Notes under the pieces: generated by a model | What the model was told of the DNA's origin: nothing | Database searches by the model: none | What the model saw: the letters and a program-made list of their open reading frames with translations, nothing else | Made by a program: the position numbers and the translations under genes | Shown here: in pieces, positions 6,734 through 13,484 of the stretch | Layout of the letters: each line of letters starts with the position of its first letter | How positions within the stretch are numbered: the stretch's first letter is position 1 | NCBI GenBank assembly: GCA_023438785.1 | Contig: JAEXQJ010000165.1 | Location: 1-13,484, forward strand | Direction of reading: 5' to 3' | Source of the DNA: Pseudomonadota bacterium | Lineage (GTDB): Bacteria > Myxococcota_A > Polyangia > Fen-1088 | Length of the DNA stretch: 13,484 nt

Positions 6734-7918
6734 ATGTGGAGTTGGGCGCTCGCCACCGCGCTGGCCGGGCAGGTGCAGCTAGGCGCGGGTGCGCGCGGAG
6801 AGCTGCAAGCGGGACAGGCGCCCATCAGCGCGGGGGAAAGCTCGTCCTGGTTCGCGGCATCGCTGCTCACGCCGCACGTATCAGTGGCGTGGTTGGAGGC
6901 GACGGGTGATGGCCGGCTTCTGTATGCGCCTCGCCTGCTGTGGCGGCGGCCCAACCCCACGGAGGGGTTGCGGCCCCTGGTGCTGCACATCTTCCGCGCC
7001 GATGCCGCCGTTGCGCCGGGTCCGCGCAGCGAGGCGCGCGTTCGACTCGCCGGCTCGATGGGGGACGTGGACTACGCGGCGTTGAACGAAGCCTTGGGCA
7101 CGCAGGCCAGTCTGCCCTCGACCACGCGGCTATACACGCTGGACGCCTCCGCCCGAGTCGCATGGCGCGCGACCCGAGGCCTGCGCTGGGAAACCACGCT
7201 GGCCGCGATTCGACGGGCCGGCCTGGACGACAGGGCGACACTCCCCGACGAGACCCGTCTTGCCCTGGAGCCGCGCCTGACATGGTCAGCCTCGCGTCTC
7301 GACACGCTTTCCCTTTATGTCGAAACAGCGTTGTATCGCCTTTCGGGTCCCGCGCGGCTCGATGGCACGGTATGGGCACCGCGCCTGGCCTGGCGTCATC
7401 GCCTCGGTCGATCGCAAGACGTGCTCGTGAGTGCGGGTGTGGCCTGGGCGCACGCTCTGAACGACAACCGCCGGCCATTCAGCGATCTGACCCCTCTGGC
7501 CGAGTTGGCCTGGCTTACCCATGTAGGTCCTGTGGCGGGTTTGATCCTGCGCAGCTCGCTCTCCGTCGACACCGGCTGGCACCTCGATCCCGTGCTGGTC
7601 ACGGCCCTGCCACGCGCGCTGGCCAGCGCACGCGTGGCCTTGGAGGGAACTCATGACTCCGCCGAGCTGTGGGCGCAATTCGCCACCAACGGCACCGCCC
7701 GGCCGATTGCTGCCCAGCCCGACGAGACGGTCCTCACTGGCGGGCTCCGCCTGACCTGGCGGGCGAGTGACATGCTGCTCCTGGAAGTCGGCTCCCGCTT
7801 CAGCGACCGCGCCCCCCACCTTCGCGCGCGCAACTGGCACCTACACGCCCGCGAATGGGTGGGCTATGTGGCCGCAACCATGATGATGAGCACAACGCGG
7901 TCGCCGGCCGAGCCATAG
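6734..7918 (+). CDS. outer-membrane beta-barrel protein of the composite OPX translocon (Wzp/EpsX-like)
   Basis: A 394-residue protein that probably forms the outer-membrane pore for the polymer and works with a short OPX protein. This composite OPX/beta-barrel arrangement is described for Myxococcus xanthus WzpX/WzaX. Seen: no enzymatic motif, and repeated alternating polar/hydrophobic strands with aromatic ends from about residue 40 on, for example TLDASARVAWRA, RLALEPRLTWSAS, TLSLYVETALYRLSG and LVSAGVAWAHALNDN. The conserved-looking region GDVDYAALNEALGTQASLPS spans 110-129. The N-terminus MWSWALATALAGQVQ is a very short hydrophobic leader without Lys or Arg, and an in-frame TGA 9 nt before the ATG rules out a longer one. 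The gap to the PCP-OPX stop is 6 nt, so the two are surely cotranscribed. Context carries much of the call; it could be another barrel family. Confidence 0.72.
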   Translation: MWSWALATALAGQVQLGAGARGELQAGQAPISAGESSSWFAASLLTPHVSVAWLEATGDGRLLYAPRLLWRRPNPTEGLRPLVLHIFRADAAVAPGPRSEARVRLAGSMGDVDYAALNEALGTQASLPSTTRLYTLDASARVAWRATRGLRWETTLAAIRRAGLDDRATLPDETRLALEPRLTWSASRLDTLSLYVETALYRLSGPARLDGTVWAPRLAWRHRLGRSQDVLVSAGVAWAHALNDNRRPFSDLTPLAELAWLTHVGPVAGLILRSSLSVDTGWHLDPVLVTALPRALASARVALEGTHDSAELWAQFATNGTARPIAAQPDETVLTGGLRLTWRASDMLLLEVGSRFSDRAPHLRARNWHLHAREWVGYVAATMMMSTTRSPAEP

Positions 7919-8142
7919 GTTCGCGCCAAAGTTGCCGCGAGCGGAACCGGCAGTAGCAACATCAGAGCCACTCCGCTGCTGCCCCTTGCGGAATGGAGCG
8001 CCGATGATGCAAGCATCATCGGACCCCAAATTTCTGACACTTATCCCGCGCGAGAATGTTTAGGTCGCGCGAATGCCGCCCTTCTCTCGTGCCCGGTGGT
8101 CGGCTTGGCTGGATTGATCCACGCTGAAGTCAGGAGGTCGCC
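7919..8142. other. intergenic region with candidate hairpins
   Basis: No credible gene is seen on either strand. About 30 nt after the beta-barrel stop, GGCAGTAGC (7949-7957) can pair with GCTGCTGCC (7975-7983), 9 positions with one G-U, which may end or stabilise the export transcript. A perfect inverted repeat follows at 8001-8022. The last bases hold AGGAGG, 6 nt before the next start. No T-run follows either stem, and no confident promoter could be assigned. Confidence 0.4.
8001..8022. repeat. perfect 10-bp inverted repeat with 2-nt centre
   Basis: CCGATGATGC and GCATCATCGG are separated by AA. This is more AT-rich than its surroundings, and a perfect 10+10 match is unlikely by chance in about 220 bp. 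It could be a dimeric regulator's operator for the downstream small membrane protein gene (120 nt away), or a factor-assisted or mRNA-protecting hairpin of the upstream block. No T-run follows. Confidence 0.6.
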
Positions 8143-8382
8143 ATGAAGTACGACAGCACGCTGGCCAAGGTTTTGTACGTGCTGGCTATCGTCGGTGCCA
8201 TCAACTGGGGCCTGGTTGGCTTTTTCAACTTCAACCTCGTCGACGCCATCTTCGGGGGGGGCGCGCGCGAGGTCACGTCTGCGCTGAGCCGGGTGATTTA
8301 CGCGCTGGTGGGCATCGCCGGTGTCCTGGCTCTCATCCCGCTCGTCCGCGGCGCGCGGCCGCACCATCACGCGGCTACGTAA
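8143..8382 (+). CDS. DUF378 family small membrane protein
   Basis: A 79-residue inner-membrane protein of unknown function. Seen: two hydrophobic helices at about 8-28 and 47-68 and the family hallmark INWGLVGFFNFNLVDAIFGG (20-39). A basic, His-rich tail follows (RGARPHHHAAT). Length matches the DUF378/YuzA family. The start is well supported by AGGAGG 6 nt upstream. It stands alone between the export block and the convergent glycosyltransferase run, and does not belong to any known polysaccharide pathway step. I regard it as an independent gene. Confidence 0.85.
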   Translation: MKYDSTLAKVLYVLAIVGAINWGLVGFFNFNLVDAIFGGGAREVTSALSRVIYALVGIAGVLALIPLVRGARPHHHAAT

Positions 8383-8394
8383 TCCCACCTTCTT

Positions 8395-8424
8395 CCGCCC
8401 AGCCGTCAGCACACGCGTGGGCGG
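8395..8424. terminator. possible hairpin between convergent genes
   Basis: CCGCCCA (8395-8401) pairs perfectly with TGGGCGG (8418-8424) around a 16-nt loop. It lies in the 52 bp between the convergent stop codons at 8382 and 8435, where a bidirectional terminator would be expected. There is no T-run and the loop is long, so this is a weak call. Confidence 0.28.
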
Positions 8425-8434
8425 CCTGATCGCT

Positions 8435-9637
8435 CTACGCGGCTCGCTCTTCCTCGGCCGACGCCCGCGCCGTTCGTTCCCAGGTCTTGTGGCGGCCGCG
8501 TAGGGCGAAGCCGAGGTACAGCGGGATCTTCCACAGCACGTAGGCGGGCACGGCAGCCAGCGCGTGCGCGGGAACCGTGTGGCGAGCGAAGCGCCACCAT
8601 GCGCAGGCGACGGCCACGGTGACTAGGCCGAGCGACAGCAGGTTGATGAGAAACGGAAGCGCTGATGCTCCCAGCGCCCAGGCGCCGCCGGTGACGGGCA
8701 GCAAGCCCACCATCGCGACCACCAACAGCGCTAACGGCGGAACCATGATGTCCAGGGCCATCGCGCACAGGTCGATTCGTCGACGCCGCAAACCCGCAGT
8801 CAACAGCCGCGGTCCGTAGGTCAGCAGGGTGGTCAGGTGGCCGTGCTCCCAGCGACGGCGTTGGCCCCACTGGGCGCGGCCGTCGCGGGGCAGTGGGCTG
8901 GTGATGCTGGCCTGGGCGCAGTGGAGCGGTGGCTTGCCGGCCAGGGCCAAATGCACGCCAAGCACCATGTCTTCCACGAGGTTGTCGCGCAAGGGTGGCG
9001 CGTCCCGGAGCAGAGCCCACGGGAACGCCATGCCACTGCCGGTGAGTTGGCACGGCTGGCCCATGCGGTGCAACCCACGCATGCGCACCTGATTACGCAC
9101 GAGAAAGGCCAAGGCGCTGATGGCCCCGCGCGCGTCCGCGGCTCCATTGGGGGACTGGGTCAATACGTACTCGGCCTGCACGGGACGGCCGCTGGCCGAC
9201 GCCTGGCGGGCCAAGCGGTCAATGGTGCCGGCCGCGACCTCGCAGTCCGCATCCACGACGAGAACCACCTCGGGCGGCCTGGCGCTCAGGTGCTTCAGGC
9301 CGAACGCGAGCGCGAAGCCCTTGCCTCGTCGCTCGGCATCGCGGCGTTCTATGACCTCGGCCCCAGCCCGTCGAGCCAGCGCGGCGGTGTCATCGCTGCA
9401 ATTGTCCGCCACGACGAGCAAGCGATCGTCCGGGTACAGTTGCGCTCGCACTTGGTCCAGGGTTCGGGGGATCACCGCTCCCTCGTCGTGAGCCGGTATC
9501 AATACGGCCAGCCGCGGCCGCGGATGCCGGGCCCGGGGAGCATCGACCCTGTGCGAGGCCGCCAAGCACTCGATGAGGAGCACCAGGGCCGGCACGAGCA
9601 ACGCCAGCGATGCGAGGCCAAGCAAAGCAGTGAACAT
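8435..9637 (-). CDS. membrane-anchored GT2 glycosyltransferase (processive type)
   Basis: A 400-residue inverting GT-A glycosyltransferase of the inner membrane. Seen: an N-terminal helix (about 2-24), a GT2 catalytic domain beginning LAVLIPAHDEG (43-53), DNCSDD (78-83), DADC (129-132, metal/UDP-binding DXD), LTGSGMAF (199-206), VEDMVLG (221-227, catalytic-base position) and QRRRW (259-263, the Q/RXXRW motif of processive enzymes). C-terminal membrane helices follow at about 293-315, 322-346 and 358-378. The motif set resembles cellulose, hyaluronan and poly-GlcNAc synthases, but many single-sugar transferases share it. AGAGGA lies 5 nt before the start. It is third in a minus-strand run, 18 bp after the preceding gene. 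Whether it adds one sugar or polymerises cannot be told. Confidence 0.9.
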   Translation of the reverse strand: MFTALLGLASLALLVPALVLLIECLAASHRVDAPRARHPRPRLAVLIPAHDEGAVIPRTLDQVRAQLYPDDRLLVVADNCSDDTAALARRAGAEVIERRDAERRGKGFALAFGLKHLSARPPEVVLVVDADCEVAAGTIDRLARQASASGRPVQAEYVLTQSPNGAADARGAISALAFLVRNQVRMRGLHRMGQPCQLTGSGMAFPWALLRDAPPLRDNLVEDMVLGVHLALAGKPPLHCAQASITSPLPRDGRAQWGQRRRWEHGHLTTLLTYGPRLLTAGLRRRRIDLCAMALDIMVPPLALLVVAMVGLLPVTGGAWALGASALPFLINLLSLGLVTVAVACAWWRFARHTVPAHALAAVPAYVLWKIPLYLGFALRGRHKTWERTARASAEEERAA

Positions 9638-9655
9638 GAGAATCCTCTGTTGAAC

Positions 9656-10597
9656 TCAGCGGTGCAGGGCCAAATCCCGCGCACTGGCCGCCAGAAAGTC
9701 TGTAAGCAGATGCGGACGATCAGCCGTGGGCCGGCCCAGCAGGCGCTGTTTGGCCCGCCAGATGAGCTGTCCAAACAGCCACGCCGCGTCGCACGCGGCC
9801 GTGTACGCCAGGCCGTGGTGCTTGAGCAGATAGCGGTGCCGGGATTCGAACCAATAGCGCGGCATCGGGCGCATCCCGTCGGACATCCCGGTCGATACCG
9901 ACCCCAAGTGCGTGATGGGCGCGCCGGTCACGTACAGAACCTTCCAGCCCCGCGCCCGGGCCGCGCGACAGAAATCGGTTTCTTCGAAATACAGGAAGTA
10001 CTCCTCGTCGAACCCGCCCGTGTCCTCGAAGACGCGGCGACGGATGAGCAGGCTGGTCCCCGACACCCAATCCACCGCGGCGGTGGCGGGTGGTTCGTCC
10101 ATGGGAATGGCGAAGCGATGGAGGAGGCGCGACAGGAGGCCGAAACGTCCGGTCTGTTCCAACTCGCCCAGCAAGGTGGGAAAGCGAAAGGCTGTGACCT
10201 GCGTCTCTCCGTCGGGGCCGCATATGCGGCTGCCCGCGACACCCGCCTGGAGATCCGCATCCAGGGCCCGCAGCAAGCCCGGCAGGCTGCCTGGATCGGC
10301 GAAGGCGTCGGAATTGAGCACATAGATGTACTCGGGGGCCGCGGGCAAGGCACGCGCGTGTTGCACGGCCAAATTGATCCCATAGCCGTAACCCCCGTTG
10401 CGCGGCGCCGCGATGATCTTCACCCGATCGCCCCACCGCTGGGCCGCGAAATACGCCAGCGAGTGATCGCCCGATTGATTGTCGACCAGGAACAGGACGT
10501 GTGACCCCACGCCCTGCAGCTCGGCGAGCAGCGCCGTCACCACCCGCGCCGTCAGCTCGGGCGTGCGGTAGTTGATGACGACGGCGGCCAATCGCAT
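9656..10597 (-). CDS. GT2 glycosyltransferase, rhamnosyltransferase-like
   Basis: A 313-residue soluble or peripheral GT-A enzyme, predicted to add a sugar to the lipid-linked repeat unit. Seen: MRLAAVVINYRTPEL at the N-terminus, LVDNQSGD (37-44), NGGYGYGIN (67-75, the NXGFXXGXN-like motif common in rhamnosyltransferase-type GT2s), VLNSDAFAD (93-101, DXD-like) and, near residues 215-235, FDEEYFLYFEETDFC. These are typical of the WbbL-like group. The open frame continues upstream to 10924 over the next gene, but residues before ATG 10597 have no family character. Binding site before the ATG is weak. It is the middle gene of the run, 37 bp after the GT4 gene and 18 bp before the other GT2. The rhamnose preference is only a family tendency. 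Confidence 0.9.
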   Translation of the reverse strand: MRLAAVVINYRTPELTARVVTALLAELQGVGSHVLFLVDNQSGDHSLAYFAAQRWGDRVKIIAAPRNGGYGYGINLAVQHARALPAAPEYIYVLNSDAFADPGSLPGLLRALDADLQAGVAGSRICGPDGETQVTAFRFPTLLGELEQTGRFGLLSRLLHRFAIPMDEPPATAAVDWVSGTSLLIRRRVFEDTGGFDEEYFLYFEETDFCRAARARGWKVLYVTGAPITHLGSVSTGMSDGMRPMPRYWFESRHRYLLKHHGLAYTAACDAAWLFGQLIWRAKQRLLGRPTADRPHLLTDFLAASARDLALHR

Positions 10598-10634
10598 GGT
10601 GACTGTCAGATGCCCCTGGCCCTGCCCTGGTCGC

Positions 10635-11966
10635 TCAGGAAAGTGGCATTCCGAAGTCCGGCTTCTGCCCCTGGCCGAGAACCGAGGCGTAGATCTTCCC
10701 CATCTGTTGCGCCTTTTCGTCCCAGGTGAAAAGGCGTTCCACGTGCCGTCGGGCCGCGAGCCCCTTGACCCGCAGTTGCTCGGGTTGGGCCAGTACGCGG
10801 TCCATGGTCGCGGCGATCTGCCGCACGATTTCCGAACGCGGGCCGAGCGAAATGCGATAGCCGCACTCCTCATTGACCAGCTCGCCGGGGCCGCCGTAGT
10901 CCACCACCAGCGGCGGCACGGCACACGCCATGGCCTCCAGCACCACGCCCCCGCCGAACTCGCGAATGCTGGGAAAGGCGAACAGATCGGACGATGCCAA
11001 GCGCGCCGCCACCTGGGCCTGGGTCTGCCAGCCGTAGAAGGTGACGGCCGGGCCCACCTGTGCCGCAGCCACCCGTGCGCGCAGATCAGGGAGCGCCGGA
11101 CCGTCGCCCACGACGTGCAGACGCACCCGGCCCTGGCGCAGCGTCGGGGCCAAGGCGTCGAGCAGCATGTCCGCGCCCTTATACGGGACCAGGCGGCCCA
11201 CGAAGGCCACGTTCAGCGGGTCAGCTACTGCCCTCTGCGCGTGCGGCGCAAACAGGCTGGGATCGATGCCGTTTTCGGGAACGTAGATGGCGCGGGCATG
11301 CCAGCGCGTGGGCAATTCGGCCCATGTGGCACGCGACGCGATGATGAGGGCGGAGGCGTGGTCGCGCGTGGCCCGGTAGCCAGGCAGAAATCGGTACGCG
11401 GCCCGCACATAGGACAACCACTCGCGCTCGGCGCGCCGAGCTTCGCCGAAGCCGCGTGGCCAGGGCGTGCCGCCATTCAAAGGTCCCAGAACGAAGGGAA
11501 CGCCCGTCGCGACGAGGTGGCGGGCGATCCAACTGGGCATGGTGGGCGACAGCGGCGTGATTCGATGGACCACGTCCCATTCGCCCGCCCGGATGCGGGG
11601 CCCCAAGGCCTTCCACAAAAGATGCTCGAAATACACGTACGACGGCCAAGCCAAAGCCTGCAGCGTGGTCCATCCCTTGCCGACGCCGCCGCGCAGCCGC
11701 TCGGCCAGGCGCCACAACGGTGCGGCCAGCGCCTCGTTGTCGATAGCGGTGAAGTCGGTCCCAGGGGACAAGCCGACCCCTTGCAGGGCGGCCTGATTGC
11801 GGCGCTGGGTAACGAGATGAACGTCGGCCACCCGACGCAGGGCCGCCACAAGCGACCACCCCACCAGCGGCACACTGACCCACTCGGGGTTGGCGGCCTC
11901 GGCGATGGCCAAGATCCGCAGGCGCCGTTGGCCCCCAGGGAATCGCAGCGGGCGCGCATCAGTCAT
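10635..11966 (-). CDS. GT4 glycosyltransferase
   Basis: A 443-residue retaining GT-B enzyme, first gene of the minus-strand glycosyltransferase run. Seen: N-terminal Rossmann start LRILAIAEAANPEW (about 16-29), GPLNGGTPWPRGFGE (161-175, a donor/acceptor-region motif common in this subgroup), VPENGID (229-235), VGRLVPYKG (256-264, start of the C-terminal donor domain), VVGDGP (285-290) and the EX7E motif E336...E344 in REFGGGVVLEAM. No membrane segment is evident. The ATG at 11966 follows a poor binding site, but no internal start is better. It is divergent from the lipoprotein gene across 168 bp, which should hold promoters for both. I could not identify -35/-10 boxes there with confidence. 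Sugar and acceptor are unknown. Confidence 0.88.
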   Translation of the reverse strand: MTDARPLRFPGGQRRLRILAIAEAANPEWVSVPLVGWSLVAALRRVADVHLVTQRRNQAALQGVGLSPGTDFTAIDNEALAAPLWRLAERLRGGVGKGWTTLQALAWPSYVYFEHLLWKALGPRIRAGEWDVVHRITPLSPTMPSWIARHLVATGVPFVLGPLNGGTPWPRGFGEARRAEREWLSYVRAAYRFLPGYRATRDHASALIIASRATWAELPTRWHARAIYVPENGIDPSLFAPHAQRAVADPLNVAFVGRLVPYKGADMLLDALAPTLRQGRVRLHVVGDGPALPDLRARVAAAQVGPAVTFYGWQTQAQVAARLASSDLFAFPSIREFGGGVVLEAMACAVPPLVVDYGGPGELVNEECGYRISLGPRSEIVRQIAATMDRVLAQPEQLRVKGLAARRHVERLFTWDEKAQQMGKIYASVLGQGQKPDFGMPLS

Positions 11967-12095
11967 GCCGAGCCAGGGTGGTGAGCATGTCGTTTAGGTG
12001 CCGGGGACACGCCATGGTCGCAGGAGGGCAGGCTTTGTTGCGCCGGGATGCGACCTTTACGGCGCCGCACGCATCAGCACAGGGACACAACACAG

Positions 12096-12123
12096 GCGAC
12101 CAGCCAGTCTGAGGGGTGGTCGC
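12096..12123 (+). promoter_or_regulatory. inverted repeat abutting the ribosome binding site of the lipoprotein gene
   Basis: GCGACCA (12096-12102) is a perfect inverted match to TGGTCGC (12117-12123), with a 14-nt loop. The stem ends directly before the strong Shine-Dalgarno GGGAGG (12124-12129), 5 nt from ATG 12135. In RNA it could control access to that site; in DNA it could be an operator in the divergent promoter region. Seen in sequence; the function is inference. Confidence 0.4.
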
Positions 12124-12134
12124 GGGAGGTGCTC

Positions 12135-13484
12135 ATGAAACGCCATCAGGTTGGCGGGCTTGCCGTGCTGGCCCTCTTGGGCCTGGGCACCTGCAAGACT
12201 TCGAATTCCACGTCACGCCCTGATGCCTTGGCTGGCGATAGCCGGCTCACGGATACGAGATCCGCGGTGAGGACGGAAGTCAGGACGGCGACCAAGACCG
12301 AAACCCAAACCGTCACCGCCACCTCCGGCGCGTCGCAGACCTTCACCGTGGCGCAGACGCTCACGTCGCTGCGGACAGTGACGTCGACGCAGTCCGCGGA
12401 CGCGGGCGTCGATGCGTCGGTCAAGCCCGACGCCGCCATCAACCCCAGCAACGCACGCTCGGCGCTGGGCTACAACCTGGACTTCCCGGGTGACTGGTCC
12501 AACCTCATGCCGTTCATCAATTTGATGGACGATTCACGCGAATGGGCGGGTCAGTGCCCGACCAACGACGCCAGTTGCGATCAGGTGGGCCACCTGGATC
12601 TGGACGCGCAGGGCTGGCCGCGTTCCCTGAAGTACAGAGACGACCCCACGCGTTCGTACCGCGCCATCGAGGCCGTCTTTTCCACCGTGACGGTCGGCCC
12701 TGCCATCGGCCAGACCTACGTCATGACCTGGGAAGGCGAAGGTACGCTCAGTTGGTTCGGCATCAATCCCCAGGGCAGCCAGGCGAGTCGGCGGCTGACC
12801 TTCGTGTTCGACGGCGCGGGACCCAAGTACATCCGCGTGGCCAGCACCGATCCCAGGGGCACGGGTAACTACGTGCGCAACATCAGGATCTTTCGTCTGG
12901 CCCACGAGCCGCTGCTGGCCGCGGGAGAGCGTTTCAATCCCGACACGCTGGAATACCTGAAGCCGTTTGGATCCATTCGCTTCATGGACTGGATGGAGAG
13001 CAATGAAAGGGAGAATCGCGATGTGACCTGGGCCGATCGGGCGCGCCTCGATTACCACACCTTGATCCGCCAGTTCGCAAGCCCCAGCACTCCCGATGCC
13101 ACGCACACCATGAACGGCTACCCGGTGGAGATCCTGGTGGCGCTGGCCAACCGCACGGGCGCGGACCCGCACTTCAACATGCCCTACCGCTACACCGACG
13201 ACTACGTGCGCCACTTTGCCACCGTCGTGCACGACAGCCTGGCGCCCAACCTGCGCGCCAGCGTCGAGTATTCGAATGAGGTATGGAACTTCGGCTTCCC
13301 GCAGGGGCAATACGCCAACAGCCAGGGGCGTGCCCTGTGGCCCAACGAGGGTTCGGCCTGGGTGCAGTTCATGGGCTCGCGCGCCTCGCGCATGTGCCAG
13401 ATCTGGAAAGAGGTCTACGCCGATCACCCCGAACGCCTGCGCTGCCTCTTCGGCGTACAGACCGGCTGGGCCGAGATGGCCGCG
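12135..13484 (+). CDS. predicted lipoprotein with glycoside-hydrolase-like (clan-A type) domain, C-terminus beyond the window
   Basis: First 450 residues of a longer protein with no stop before the edge. Seen: a lipoprotein-type signal, MKRHQ plus a hydrophobic stretch, ending LGTC (17-20; Thr at -1 is slightly off consensus), so Cys20 may carry lipid. A Thr/Ser-rich, low-complexity tether runs over about 22-105. A folded domain begins near 110 (ALGYNLDFPGDW). A region at about 325-395 reads GYPVEILVALANRTGADPHF, MPYRYTDDYV and then VEYSNEVWN (377-385). I recognise this pattern from large secreted proteins often annotated as cellulose-binding or glycosidase-like. E382 in NEVWN sits where clan-A enzymes carry the acid/base residue, but that assignment is inference. 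The Shine-Dalgarno GGGAGG is strong. Next to a polysaccharide locus it may bind, trim or remodel the product at the cell surface. Confidence 0.7.
   Translation, partial: MKRHQVGGLAVLALLGLGTCKTSNSTSRPDALAGDSRLTDTRSAVRTEVRTATKTETQTVTATSGASQTFTVAQTLTSLRTVTSTQSADAGVDASVKPDAAINPSNARSALGYNLDFPGDWSNLMPFINLMDDSREWAGQCPTNDASCDQVGHLDLDAQGWPRSLKYRDDPTRSYRAIEAVFSTVTVGPAIGQTYVMTWEGEGTLSWFGINPQGSQASRRLTFVFDGAGPKYIRVASTDPRGTGNYVRNIRIFRLAHEPLLAAGERFNPDTLEYLKPFGSIRFMDWMESNERENRDVTWADRARLDYHTLIRQFASPSTPDATHTMNGYPVEILVALANRTGADPHFNMPYRYTDDYVRHFATVVHDSLAPNLRASVEYSNEVWNFGFPQGQYANSQGRALWPNEGSAWVQFMGSRASRMCQIWKEVYADHPERLRCLFGVQTGWAEMAA

Noticed and set aside
8837..10504. Plus-strand open frame of 555 codons
   Set aside because: It is antisense to two clear GT2 genes with all their motifs. 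No domain is visible in the translation.
10572..11984. Plus-strand open frame of 470 codons
   Set aside because: It mirrors the GT4 gene almost exactly and has no recognisable motif.
12030..12066. TTGTTG ... TTTACG as a sigma-70 promoter for the lipoprotein gene
   Set aside because: The spacing is about 15 nt and both boxes match poorly. It is no better than chance in this region.
1..13484. CRISPR arrays, tRNA/rRNA genes, insertion sequences, integrase or att sites
   Set aside because: Read through for regular repeats, transposase motifs and RNA-gene signatures; none was found.

Overview
The window looks like part of an extracellular or capsular polysaccharide locus of a Gram-negative bacterium with high-GC DNA (my impression is mid-60s %, not computed). 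Outer-membrane export parts and two predicted lipoproteins show the double membrane. A short OPX protein next to a non-porin beta-barrel protein recalls the exopolysaccharide loci of Myxococcota. I favour that phylum or a related delta-type lineage, but nothing here proves it.

Layout: (a) 1-402, minus strand: start of a Wzx-type flippase cut by the window edge. (b) 458-1846, plus: Wzy/O-antigen-ligase-like polytopic membrane protein. (c) 1848-3050, minus: WcaL/AmsK-like GT4 glycosyltransferase, convergent with (b) and divergent from the next block. (d) 3162-7918, plus: the core assembly and export block. It holds a WcaJ-type polyisoprenyl-phosphate hexose-1-phosphate transferase, one ORF that joins a Wzz/PCP co-polymerase to an OPX export lipoprotein, and a beta-barrel protein of Wzp/EpsX type. 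(e) 7919-8142: non-coding gap with a perfect inverted repeat. (f) 8143-8382, plus: small DUF378 membrane protein, probably unrelated to the pathway. (g) 8435-11966, minus: an operon-like run of three glycosyltransferases, transcribed GT4, GT2, then membrane-anchored GT2. (h) 12135-13484, plus: start of a large predicted lipoprotein with a Thr-rich tether and a glycosidase-like domain, cut by the right edge.

Together this is a nearly complete Wzx/Wzy-dependent pathway. The transferase primes undecaprenyl phosphate, the glycosyltransferases build the repeat unit, Wzx flips it and Wzy polymerises it. The PCP domain would set chain length, and the OPX domain with the beta-barrel would carry the polymer across the outer membrane. 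The terminal lipoprotein may modify or bind the product.

The most unusual feature is the 662-residue PCP-OPX ORF. Its PCP half ends in a second membrane helix and a short Arg-rich stretch. This runs with no stop or obvious re-initiation site into a lipoprotein-type hydrophobic segment with a perfect lipobox (LGGC, Cys487), followed by the periplasmic OPX domains. It may be a polyprotein cut by signal peptidase II, or a permanently linked export scaffold. The partner beta-barrel starts 6 nt downstream in the same frame.
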